From assembly GCA_001799285.1 (NCBI GenBank), contig MGTD01000014.1, positions 1 through 52,738 on the forward strand: 52,738 nucleotides of DNA. Direction: 5' to 3'. Positions 34,595 to 42,161 of this stretch are shown in pieces. Under the pieces are notes generated by a model, which did no database searches, had not been told where the DNA came from, and was given only the letters and a program-made list of their open reading frames with translations. How positions within the stretch are numbered: the first letter of the stretch is position 1; every line of letters starts with the position of its first letter. This stretch comes from Deltaproteobacteria bacterium RIFOXYD12_FULL_56_24. Its GTDB lineage: Bacteria; Desulfobacterota; Desulfobulbia; Desulfobulbales; Desulfurivibrionaceae. The translations under genes were made by a program, and so were the position numbers.

Positions 34595-36232
34595 ATGACC
34601 ATCAAGGCCCGGATAATTATGATCGGCATTTTGGCAGTCGCTGGCCTTTGCCTGTTGCTGTTCGACCGCTATACACATGAGTTTGCCCATTATCGGCAAC
34701 AACAGCAGGTGATGTCAGCGGTAACCTCAACCAAAGGATTCTCTTCTCTGATCCACGAGCTGCAGAAAGAGCGCGGGATAACCGCCGGTTTTCTGGCTAC
34801 CCCTTCGCCGGAGCAACGCATGAGGCTGCGCAAGCAGCAGGCGCACACCGATCTTGAAGTTGCCGCCATGACCGAAAAGAAGGCGCGACTCGAACAATTG
34901 CTGGACCATTTGCCGGGGTTGCGGGCACAGATTATTGCCGGGACGATGGAGCATCTGAAAGCGCACCAGGCTTATTCCAGCCTGATCCAAGAGCTGCTCG
35001 ATCAGGTCGGACACCTGGCCCGGCTGTCGGACGATACCTTACTCAACGACGATCTGGTTGCCCATGTCCAGTTGATGTTCGTCAAGGAGTATCTGGGCCG
35101 AGTCCGAGCCAAGATCAACCATGCCCTGAGAACGGAGGCAGACGATGGTGAGATGGCAATGGAAGTGGCCCGCCTGCAAGCCGTTTTTGCTGAATACGAA
35201 CGGCAGTTCCGGCGTAATGCCGCCGCCGAAGCCCTGGCCGAATACGACCGAAGTTTCCACGGACCTGATATTGACAAGGTTTTGCAGACCATGCGGGCAG
35301 CGGCCCGGGACGAGCTTGCACGCGACGAAACCTCCGCGGATGAGTGGTTTAGACTGGCGACCATGGCCATCGACCGGCTCAAGGAGGTGGAAGACCGATC
35401 CCTGGCGCTGACCGTTGCCAAAAATGACATTTTTCTCCGTACCCTGCGGCAAAGACTGCTGATTTATACTATCGGGGTATTGTTGCTCGGCGGCCTGACC
35501 CTGATACTGGTAACTCACACGGTGCGAGGCATATTACGCGCCTTGGGCCATATGCTGACAGAAATCGGCCTTATCAGCGAACAGCAGGATTTCAGCCGGC
35601 GAATCCCGTTGCGCACGCGCGACGAAATCGGCATCATTACCCGGGCCTTTAACGAGCTGCTGGGGATCGCCGAGCAGCTTTTAAAGGACAAGGATCGTCA
35701 GGCAGGCACCGATCACCTTACCGGGATTATGAACCGTCGTCGGTTCACGGAATTCCTGAACCGGGAAATGGCCCGCCGCCAGCGGCATGCCGAGCCGCTT
35801 TCCCTGATCATGTTCGATATAGATCATTTCAAGCGCGTCAACGATGTGTACGGCCATGAGATCGGAGATCTGGTCCTCAGGGAGATGGCGCAACTGGTGA
35901 GCAGCGCGGTTCGGCGCACCGACATTCTGGCTCGCTGGGGCGGAGAGGAGTTCGTGATTCTGCTGCCGGGCACCACCGGCGAGGCAGCAACTGGATTTGC
36001 AGAAAAATTACGGGCCTCTATCGAAAGCCACGATTTTCCCCAAGTAGGCCGGGCCACCGCAAGTTTTGGGGTGGCCTCCCTGGAGGAGAAGGAAACCGAC
36101 GGGGCAACCCTGATCAAACACGCCGATCAAGCCATGTACACTGCAAAACAAGACGGCAGGAACCGGGTTGTCAATCAGTGGTCTGACTACCCGTCCTGCC
36201 GGATATGGGAAAAGCCTGATCCTTTGCTCTAA
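34595..36232 (+). CDS. Membrane diguanylate cyclase with NIT-like sensor, HAMP and GGDEF
   Basis: 545 aa from the ATG at 34595, which has an AAGGA site; the in-frame start 25 codons upstream is less likely. TM1 (IIMIGILAVAGLCLLLF) is followed by a periplasmic helical domain resembling nitrate/nitrite-sensing NIT domains (GFSSLIHELQKERGITAGFL, RAKINHALR). TM2 lies near residues 310-330, then HAMP (FSRRIPLRTRDEIGIITRAF) and GGDEF. The active site is intact (RWGGEEFVILLPG) and an RxxD inhibitory site (RRTD) sits five residues upstream. It should make cyclic di-GMP in response to a periplasmic ligand. It ends with a 4-base overlap against the convergent DUF3187-like gene. Confidence 0.88.
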   Translation: MTIKARIIMIGILAVAGLCLLLFDRYTHEFAHYRQQQQVMSAVTSTKGFSSLIHELQKERGITAGFLATPSPEQRMRLRKQQAHTDLEVAAMTEKKARLEQLLDHLPGLRAQIIAGTMEHLKAHQAYSSLIQELLDQVGHLARLSDDTLLNDDLVAHVQLMFVKEYLGRVRAKINHALRTEADDGEMAMEVARLQAVFAEYERQFRRNAAAEALAEYDRSFHGPDIDKVLQTMRAAARDELARDETSADEWFRLATMAIDRLKEVEDRSLALTVAKNDIFLRTLRQRLLIYTIGVLLLGGLTLILVTHTVRGILRALGHMLTEIGLISEQQDFSRRIPLRTRDEIGIITRAFNELLGIAEQLLKDKDRQAGTDHLTGIMNRRRFTEFLNREMARRQRHAEPLSLIMFDIDHFKRVNDVYGHEIGDLVLREMAQLVSSAVRRTDILARWGGEEFVILLPGTTGEAATGFAEKLRASIESHDFPQVGRATASFGVASLEEKETDGATLIKHADQAMYTAKQDGRNRVVNQWSDYPSCRIWEKPDPLL

Positions 36233-37320
36233 AACAGGCCGCGCAGAGAAACATTAAAGGTCACATCCGGAGAGGCATCGACGCTGATATCTTCAGAAAC
36301 GGCAATATCAAGCAGCAAATTATCGGTAATCCCGACGGTGCCGCCCAACAGCAATTGGGTGGCGAAATGGCCCAACTGGGTGAGTTCACTATCGTAAAAG
36401 CCGGTGTGGCCGTCCAGCTGCAGTTTCAGGGCCAGCCTGGAAAGTGGTTGCCATCCTAAGCCCACCGTGCCGAAACCAACGATATGCCGCTGCCGGTCGG
36501 GGATAACATCTCCCTCGGTCATCAAAAGCGCACCCAAAGTGCCAAACCCGGTAATCCGCGCGGCGGCAAATGTCTGCCGGTCTTCACCGCTCAACCGCAA
36601 AGAAAAATCTGTACTCCCGCTGCCCAGAAGATCCGAGGCCGATCCGGTGGGAACCTTGAGTGCCGCCCGCAAGGCTAATCGCCGGGAATTCCCACCATCG
36701 TTCCAAAGCGGCATGGCGGCGGATAGCAACACATCGCCAATTCCCGAAGCAGATCCGGCTACGGAAACCAGATTCGTGCCGTTGTCGGTGTACGCATAGG
36801 CCAAGTCGTCATTTGGCGCGGTATCCCGGCCGCCTTGGGGCAGACCTAAGGTGTCGTGGTAATCGGCAATAAAATCGTTGAGATAATCGCGTCCGTGATA
36901 TACGTGGGGGAGATCAATCCCGACTTCCAGGTCTTTCCTCAGACCGTAACGTATTGCCACAACCGAGCGATAGGTTTCCCCCTTGATCCCGATGTGTTCC
37001 CCTTGGGCTGCATCACTCGTAAAATTGCTGGCAACATCAAAGACCAGCCGCGCTTCCGTGCGGCCCTCCGGAGTGAGTTTTGCGCCTTCCACCGCCGGAA
37101 GACCAAAAATCTGAACAAACGGATTCAGATTGCGACTGTAGAATGGTTGGACCAGTTCTGCTGCGGCCGCAATTGGCACTAGACCAAAACAGATTAAAAT
37201 CATGCCGGCAAAAGCACCAAACATCAGTCGAGCCGGAGAAAACCGCCTCCGAAGCCGAACCATGGGCGAAAATCCGAACAAATTCCTGCACTCCACAATA
37301 CCGATTGTTGCCTCTTTCAT
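36229..37320 (-). CDS. Outer-membrane beta-barrel protein, DUF3187-like
   Basis: 363 aa from the ATG at 37320, which has the best ribosome site (GGAG). A signal peptide core (LMFGAFAGMILICFGLVPIA, ending AAAAEL) follows an unusually long basic N-region, so an ATG at 37263 is also possible. The mature part has alternating beta-strand character with aromatic ends (YRSVVAIRYGLRKDLEVGID, LKVPTGSASDLLGSGSTDFS, LLLGGTVGITDNLLLDIAVS), typical of DUF3187 porin-like proteins. An in-frame ATG at 37431 would prepend a second signal-like peptide. Function unknown; probably an outer-membrane protein. Confidence 0.7.
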   Translation of the reverse strand: MKEATIGIVECRNLFGFSPMVRLRRRFSPARLMFGAFAGMILICFGLVPIAAAAELVQPFYSRNLNPFVQIFGLPAVEGAKLTPEGRTEARLVFDVASNFTSDAAQGEHIGIKGETYRSVVAIRYGLRKDLEVGIDLPHVYHGRDYLNDFIADYHDTLGLPQGGRDTAPNDDLAYAYTDNGTNLVSVAGSASGIGDVLLSAAMPLWNDGGNSRRLALRAALKVPTGSASDLLGSGSTDFSLRLSGEDRQTFAAARITGFGTLGALLMTEGDVIPDRQRHIVGFGTVGLGWQPLSRLALKLQLDGHTGFYDSELTQLGHFATQLLLGGTVGITDNLLLDIAVSEDISVDASPDVTFNVSLRGLF

Positions 37321-37610
37321 ATCTTTACTCTCCTTTTTTCTCTGCGCAAAACTTCCCTTCTGTCTCCCCATACCAACAAACAAAGAGCCAGGCAACCCGA
37401 TGATCCATACCCATGCAAGCACTTTTTTCATCTTAATAGTTACTATGTACTTAAGGGATTGGATCTAAATATTTCAACAGAAAATAATAGTCAAGGGCAG
37501 ACTTGGTAATCCGTCAGCAGGCCTCTCCCTAAGATTGTCAGAGTATATTCCATAAATGGCCGAAACTTTCGAATTAAAATGGACGGGATCAGAGACCGAC
37601 GGGAGATGGC

Positions 37611-38693
37611 TCAGTCAAGGTTGAGATTTTTCACATGGCGCTCGTAACTGCCGAGATAAATTTCCGCCAGGGTTTGAAAGGCGGCGATGATCAGGGGGCC
37701 GTAGATGATGCCGAGAAGGCCGAAGGCGCTCAATCCTCCGATGACCCCGAGAAAAGCCAGGAGGATATGCATCCTGACCCGGTCGCCCACCATCTTCGCT
37801 TTCAGGAAGTACTCAATGAAAACCGTAATAACCGCGTAGAGGACCATGAGGATGACCGCCCCGGCCACATCACCCTTGAGGCCGAGGAACAGGGCGGAGG
37901 GAACCAGAACCAGGCCGATGCCGACGATGGGCAGAAAGGCCAGCACCGCCATGATCAGCCCCCAGAGCACCGGCGGCCCCAAGGAAAATACGGCAAAGAT
38001 GATGCCGCCCAACACCCCTTGGAATAACGAGCAGATGCCGTTGCTGATCAGCACCGCATCGGTGATCTCATCGAACTTGGCGAACAGCCGCCTCCCCTGA
38101 TCTTCGGGCAGGGGGGAGAGCCGGAAAATATAGGTGAGCAGCCGGTCATGCTCAATCAGCAGGTAGAAGATGATAAGAAGCATCATCAGGAAGCTGAAAA
38201 AGAAGAGCATGATATTGGCCGCCCAGCCGCTCGCCTGGTTGTACAGGAAAACCCCGGTCACCCGGGCCAGTTCGGTGAAGGCCCGGCTGATGTCTTCCGC
38301 GTCCAGGGGAAACCCCAAGTCGGCGATGGTCTCCAGCAGTTGCACAAACAGCGGGCTTTCCTGAAAGGCGCGGAGTTTGAGGGCAAGATTAACGCCCGAG
38401 CCCCGGCCCCATTCATAAAGGTGCTGGACTTCCTGGCCCAACGAGGTGGCAAGGAAGACCAGGGGGATAAAAACCAGCAGCATCACCAGGACACAGGTCA
38501 AAAACGAGGCTAAATAATCCGGCAGCTTGCGGTTGAGCAGCTTGTAAGTCGGCAGGAAAACGCTGGTCAGCAGGTAGGAGAGGATCAGGATGGAGAGAAA
38601 AGGCCAGAACATCCACCCGACCAAGAAGATCGAGGCAAGAAAGAGGATCAGAAAATAGCGCAGCACCATCGGGGATGGCGGTTTTTCTTGCAT
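37611..38693 (-). CDS. AI-2E family transporter
   Basis: 360 aa from the ATG at 38693. About eight membrane segments (YFLILFLASIFLVGWMFWPF, ILILSYLLTSVFLPTYKLL, FLTCVLVMLLVFIPLVFLAT, IMLFFFSFLMMLLIIFYLLI, LAFLGVIGGLSAFGLLGIIY). The family signature region is SNGICSLFQGVLGGIIFAVF with LPIVGIGLVLVPSALFLGLK. The family (PF01594) covers putative AI-2 exporters and Na+/H+ antiporter-like permeases, and the substrate here cannot be told from sequence. 37321-37610 upstream of the DUF3187-like gene holds no other gene I can support. Confidence 0.9.
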   Translation of the reverse strand: MQEKPPSPMVLRYFLILFLASIFLVGWMFWPFLSILILSYLLTSVFLPTYKLLNRKLPDYLASFLTCVLVMLLVFIPLVFLATSLGQEVQHLYEWGRGSGVNLALKLRAFQESPLFVQLLETIADLGFPLDAEDISRAFTELARVTGVFLYNQASGWAANIMLFFFSFLMMLLIIFYLLIEHDRLLTYIFRLSPLPEDQGRRLFAKFDEITDAVLISNGICSLFQGVLGGIIFAVFSLGPPVLWGLIMAVLAFLPIVGIGLVLVPSALFLGLKGDVAGAVILMVLYAVITVFIEYFLKAKMVGDRVRMHILLAFLGVIGGLSAFGLLGIIYGPLIIAAFQTLAEIYLGSYERHVKNLNLD

Positions 38694-38812
38694 GGGGTTA
38701 CCCTGTTGGTTGATAAGCGTCACGAAACGAGCGGATTGAGCCGATCCAGATCCGGATAATGACTATTATTTTACTCTACCCAAGGATGTCTTGCTCTGCC
38801 AAGAGAAATAAC

Positions 38813-38883
38813 GTAAGCGATCACAGGGCACTACATCTTGCGGCGATCGGTCCGGCTCAAGTACCAAAATACGCATCGCCGGC
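38813..38883 (-). mobile_element. 154-bp MITE, truncated copy D
   Basis: Starts GTAAGCGATCACAGGGCACT and matches the right half of the element in reverse orientation up to about ATACGCATCGCC. The left half is missing. It lies in the 255-bp divergent gap between the AI-2E transporter and the metallophosphoesterase. Confidence 0.85.
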
Positions 38884-38948
38884 CGAGAAAGTTTATAACC
38901 CGCATTTCCTGACATCGCATTTGCAAATCAACCCTGGAATGAAAAAGC

Positions 38949-40247
38949 ATGACCCCTTTTCTGCTGGTTTATCTGTCGGTCTATACCCTTCTCCACTACT
39001 ATGCTTTCCGCAAGATCAGGGCCGCCTTTCTGCCCGGCAAAAAGATCAGGCTCGGCATCACCCTGTTCATGGCAGCCATGATCGCTGCGCCGATCATGGT
39101 CCGGATGGCCGAGAGAGCCGGGATTGAAACAGGCGCCAGGTTCTGGGCCTATGCAAGCTTCAGCTGGATGGGGCTGCTTTTCCTTTTCCTGACCCTGACC
39201 GGAACGGTTGATCTGATCCGCCTTGCCATCCTGGCTGCGGAAAAAATCCGGCAACAAAAATTTACCCAGGCAAGGGTGTCGCCGCGGCAGCTGTTTGCCG
39301 CACAGGCGATAGTGGTGGTTGCCCTTTACGGATACGGCCTGTTCGAAGCAACGGATATCCGCCAGGAACATATTGAGATTATCAGCCCAAAAATCACCGA
39401 AAAAACCGGCAGGATACGTATTGCCCAGATCTCGGATGTGCATTTGGGACTCCTTGTCCGGGAGAGCAGGCTCAAGAAGATTCTTGCCGAAATCCGCAAG
39501 GCAAAACCCGATATTCTGGTGTCCACCGGCGATCTGGTTGATGGCCAACCCAGTCATCTCAATAGAGAAGCCAGGTTACTGGCGGCGCTCAATCCGCCGC
39601 TGGGCAAGATCGCCATCACCGGCAACCATGAGTTCTACGCCGGCCTGCAGGTTGCCTCGGCTTTTATGGAAACTTCCGGATTCACTCTTCTGCGCCAACA
39701 GGGAATGGCGGTCGGCGGCATCAATTTTGTAGGGGTTGACGACCCTGTAGTAAAAAACTTTGCCCGGAAAACATCAGGGGCGGAACACGAAATTCTTTCT
39801 GCCCAAGCCAAGGAAAACTTCACGGTTCTGCTCAAGCACCGACCCGAGATCAACCCGTACAGTTCGAGGCTTTTTGATCTCCAGCTTTCCGGCCACACCC
39901 ACAAGGGCCAGATATTCCCCTTCAACCTGTTCACCTGGTTTTTTTATCCCCAGCGGGCCGGTCAGCTCACCAGCCTGAACGTAGCCGATCACGGGAAAAC
40001 CCCACAAAGGTCAAATAACCACGGAACAAGCGGTCACATGGTGCCGCAGCTTGCGGCAAGCGGGACGGCGATGCGTACTTTTGTACGTGATCCGGACCGA
40101 TCGCCGCGAGATGTGGTGCCATGTGATCGCTTACCCCTGAACAGCGGTTTTCTCTACCTGAGCCGAGGCACCGGTACATGGGGGCCACCCATCCGCTTCC
40201 TGGCGCCGCCGGAGGTTACCATCATCGATCTGTTGCATGGGGAATGA
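38949..40247 (+). CDS. Membrane metallophosphoesterase with an in-frame MITE-derived insertion
   Basis: 432 aa. Three or four N-terminal membrane segments (residues ~1-20, 35-55, 70-92, 112-130) precede a calcineurin-like phosphoesterase domain: RIAQISDVHLGLL (Asp, His), DILVSTGDLVDGQP, IAITGNHEFYAG (Asn, His), FTVLLKHRP and LQLSGHTHKGQIFP. The C-terminal motif FLYLSRGTGTWGPPIRFLAP is typical of YkuE-like enzymes. Residues ~345-398 are translated from the 154-bp element plus one target repeat, placed between the metal-binding GHTHKGQ block and the YLSRGTGTWG motif. Without it the protein would be 378 aa, a usual length. All metal ligands are present, so activity may survive if the 54-residue loop is tolerated. 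Confidence 0.88.
   Translation: MTPFLLVYLSVYTLLHYYAFRKIRAAFLPGKKIRLGITLFMAAMIAAPIMVRMAERAGIETGARFWAYASFSWMGLLFLFLTLTGTVDLIRLAILAAEKIRQQKFTQARVSPRQLFAAQAIVVVALYGYGLFEATDIRQEHIEIISPKITEKTGRIRIAQISDVHLGLLVRESRLKKILAEIRKAKPDILVSTGDLVDGQPSHLNREARLLAALNPPLGKIAITGNHEFYAGLQVASAFMETSGFTLLRQQGMAVGGINFVGVDDPVVKNFARKTSGAEHEILSAQAKENFTVLLKHRPEINPYSSRLFDLQLSGHTHKGQIFPFNLFTWFFYPQRAGQLTSLNVADHGKTPQRSNNHGTSGHMVPQLAASGTAMRTFVRDPDRSPRDVVPCDRLPLNSGFLYLSRGTGTWGPPIRFLAPPEVTIIDLLHGE
39981..40134 (+). mobile_element. 154-bp MITE, copy E, in frame inside the metallophosphoesterase
   Basis: Complete copy: GTAGCCGATCACGGG at the left, GTGATCGCTTAC at the right. It is flanked by GCCTGAAC (39973-39980) and CCCTGAAC (40135-40142), 8 bp with one difference. 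Read in the same frame as copy B, with no stop: HGKTPQRSNNHGTSGH here, HGVSPQRSNNHGTSGH in envC. Confidence 0.93.
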
Positions 40248-40492
40248 AGAAAGATACTGCTCGGCACTTTTTAAGTAATGGCAGAATTTCACACAAAAAA
40301 ATTGACACTACCATGGGCGTGGATTAACTATGATTCAATGGTCTTCAGCAAGGGACTAACCCTAGCCAACAACAGTTTCCGCGGGAAAAGTGACCACATG
40401 GCCTTTAAATTTTGCAACCCTGTCTTTCGCCGACCATGTTGTGTTGCAATGCGTTTGAGGATACCCCCCATTTTTGTCTCAATCGTGTGGTA

Positions 40493-41713
40493 ATGACTAC
40501 AAATCCCTTCCCCCCTCTCTTTGAGAACCGGGCCAAATATACGGGAAAAATCCTTACCGGACCGTATAGTCCCTCGTTGAAAAAAAAGCTTTTTGCTTCC
40601 ATTTCCCATTTTGCTGCCTTGGAAAAGGCAAGAACGCCGATAATTCCCTATATTGCGGCCTGGCTGCCGGATGGCGGTCATATCTGGTATGAATATGCCG
40701 GAGCAAGGTTGCAGGAATTACTGGGTTTCCACACCACGGAAGTGGCTAGCGCTCTTCGCGACAACATCCTCACCCGTTGCCTGTACCGGATCCAGAGAAA
40801 CCCTCCCGCGATCGACAAAATTGTTCGTGACAAGGCCCAGATTGAACGATTAAGGGAAGCCATACGCCGCATGGCGGAACGGGGCGGAGGGGTTGATGCC
40901 GTATACAAGTTCGATGTAAACGGCAGCCCGCTGTGGCTCAAGGATCTGGCCAGAATCGAGATCCACGGCCGGGATCGAATCGTCCTTTCCTATGGGACAA
41001 TGATTGACGTTACCAAGGAGATGCAGCTGGAAGAAACGCTGGTCGAAGTAAAAGGCGAGCTGGAATTCCACAAGGAAAATCTAGAGTCCCTGGTTGAGGA
41101 ACGTACCCGGGAGCTAAAAAAGTCCCAGCTGGATGTTCTTGCCCGCTTGACGCAGGCGGCCGCTTTCCGTGATGGCGACACCGGTGCCCACCTGAAAAGG
41201 TTAAGCCTGTATTGCACGGTCCTCGGCCCTTCATGCGGGTTGAGCAGAAACGCCAACGATGTGCTGTTCCATGCAGTACCGATGCATGATGTGGGGAAGC
41301 TGGGCATAGCGGATTCGATTCTGCAAAAACAGGGGCCGCTCTCGACTGATGAGTTTGAGATCATAAAAACCCATTGTCAACTGGGCTCGGATTTGTTGAG
41401 CGAAGGCAAGTCAAATCTGTTGCAGGTAGCACAGGCCATCGCTCTTACCCACCATGAACGGTGGGATGGCTCCGGCTATCCCCAGGGGCTGGTGAGCCGG
41501 CAAATTCCTTTGGCCAGCCGCATCACTTCGGTTTGTGATGTCTTCGATGCGCTTACCTCTGAGCGGCCATACAAAAAGGCTTGGCATTTTGAGGATGCAG
41601 TGGATGAAATCCGGCGGCTGCGCGAAAAACATTTTGACCCAACTGTTGTTGATGCTTTTGTGAAAAATATTCCGCGCATAAAAAAGGTTTACCTGGAAAC
41701 CCCTCAGGGCTAG
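40493..41713 (+). CDS. HD-GYP phosphodiesterase with N-terminal PAS-like region
   Basis: 406 aa from the ATG at 40493; GTG codons just upstream are also possible and the ribosome site is weak. The N-terminal half has PAS-like features (HIWYEYAGARLQELLGFHTT, GSPLWLKDLARIEIHGRDRI). A coiled-coil linker (ELEFHKENLESLVEERTREL) joins it to an HD-GYP domain: GDTGAHLKRLSLY, AVPMHDVGKLGIADSILQK, ALTHHERWDGSGYPQGL. It should hydrolyse cyclic di-GMP. No membrane segment. A 154-bp MITE follows 41 bases after the stop. The gap 40248-40492 has no other gene. Confidence 0.87.
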   Translation: MTTNPFPPLFENRAKYTGKILTGPYSPSLKKKLFASISHFAALEKARTPIIPYIAAWLPDGGHIWYEYAGARLQELLGFHTTEVASALRDNILTRCLYRIQRNPPAIDKIVRDKAQIERLREAIRRMAERGGGVDAVYKFDVNGSPLWLKDLARIEIHGRDRIVLSYGTMIDVTKEMQLEETLVEVKGELEFHKENLESLVEERTRELKKSQLDVLARLTQAAAFRDGDTGAHLKRLSLYCTVLGPSCGLSRNANDVLFHAVPMHDVGKLGIADSILQKQGPLSTDEFEIIKTHCQLGSDLLSEGKSNLLQVAQAIALTHHERWDGSGYPQGLVSRQIPLASRITSVCDVFDALTSERPYKKAWHFEDAVDEIRRLREKHFDPTVVDAFVKNIPRIKKVYLETPQG

Positions 41714-41754
41714 GCCTGCCAGCCCGGATGACCAGCGCCTGAACCATTGCTCCC

Positions 41755-41908
41755 GTAAATGATCACGGGGCAACCTCACAAAGGCCAAATAACCAAGGAA
41801 CAAGCGGTCGCAGGGTGCCGCAGATTGCGGCAAGCGGGACGGCGATGCGTACTTTTGTACGTGAGCCGGACCGATCGTCGCAAGATGTGGTGCCCTGTGA
41901 TCGCTTAC
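41755..41908 (+). mobile_element. 154-bp MITE, copy F, upstream of the selenoprotein gene
   Basis: Complete copy: GTAAATGATCACGGGG to GTGATCGCTTAC, bounded by a perfect 8-bp direct repeat TTGCTCCC (41747-41754 and 41909-41916). It ends 28 bases before the ATG of the [2Fe-2S] candidate selenoprotein, so any promoter further upstream must read through its long hairpin. Confidence 0.96.
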
Positions 41909-41936
41909 TTGCTCCCCCCTATCCCGGAAGGTTTTC

Positions 41937-42161
41937 ATGCCCCGTCTGATCTGTTACTGTTTTGGCCATACCGATGAAGATCTGCGCCGGGATGTCCGGG
42001 AACACGGCCGTTCGCTGATTATGGAGCGCATTGTCTCGACGAAAAAAGCGGGCCAATGCCGATGCGCGGAGAAAAACCCTGCCGGGCGCTGATGCCTGGC
42101 CGAGGTCCGCCAGGTGGTGGACGCAGCGTTGGAAGACACTTCCGCCAAGGAAAATCGCTGA
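41937..42161 (+). CDS. BFD/CopZ-like [2Fe-2S] protein, candidate selenoprotein (TGA at codon 52)
   Basis: 74 aa if TGA 42090-42092 is read as selenocysteine. The start has a GGAAGG site. It begins MPRLICYCFGHTDEDLRRDV, with a CxC pair at residues 6 and 8, then HGRSLIMERI, KKAGQCRCAEKNPAGR (second CxC at 41 and 43), U52, CLAEVRQVVDAALED and a TGA stop at 42159-42161. This is the pattern of BFD-like [2Fe-2S] domains found in CopZ-type metallochaperones, whose corresponding end usually reads NPxGxCCLG; here the first Cys of CC is TGA. Coding continues in frame beyond the TGA with family-like sequence. The final stop overlaps the tauE start (TGATG), and the tauE ribosome site AAGGA is inside the extension. 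A SECIS-like hairpin follows the TGA. It lacks the N-terminal zinc domain of full CopZ. Function is probably redox or metal delivery linked to the permease. Confidence 0.8.
42105..42122 (+). promoter_or_regulatory. SECIS-like hairpin downstream of TGA 42090
   Basis: GTCCGCC (42105-42111) pairs with GGTGGAC (42116-42122), 7 bp including one G-U, around an AGGT loop. The GGT begins 21 bases after the TGA. Bacterial SECIS elements are short stem-loops about 16-37 bases after the UGA with G/U in the apical loop; the E. coli fdhF loop is AGGUCU. A competing hairpin CCTGGC...GCCAGG also overlaps. Confidence 0.65.

Noticed and set aside
42093-42112. CCTGGC...GCCAGG hairpin as the SECIS
   Set aside because: Its loop lies about 9-16 bases after the TGA, closer than usual; the AGGT-loop hairpin at 42105-42122 fits better.
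42056-42160. N-terminal extension of the TauE permease from an ATG at 42056
   Set aside because: It is out of frame with the [2Fe-2S] ORF, has arginine/glycine-rich shadow composition and no ribosome site, while the ATG at 42161 has AAGGA.
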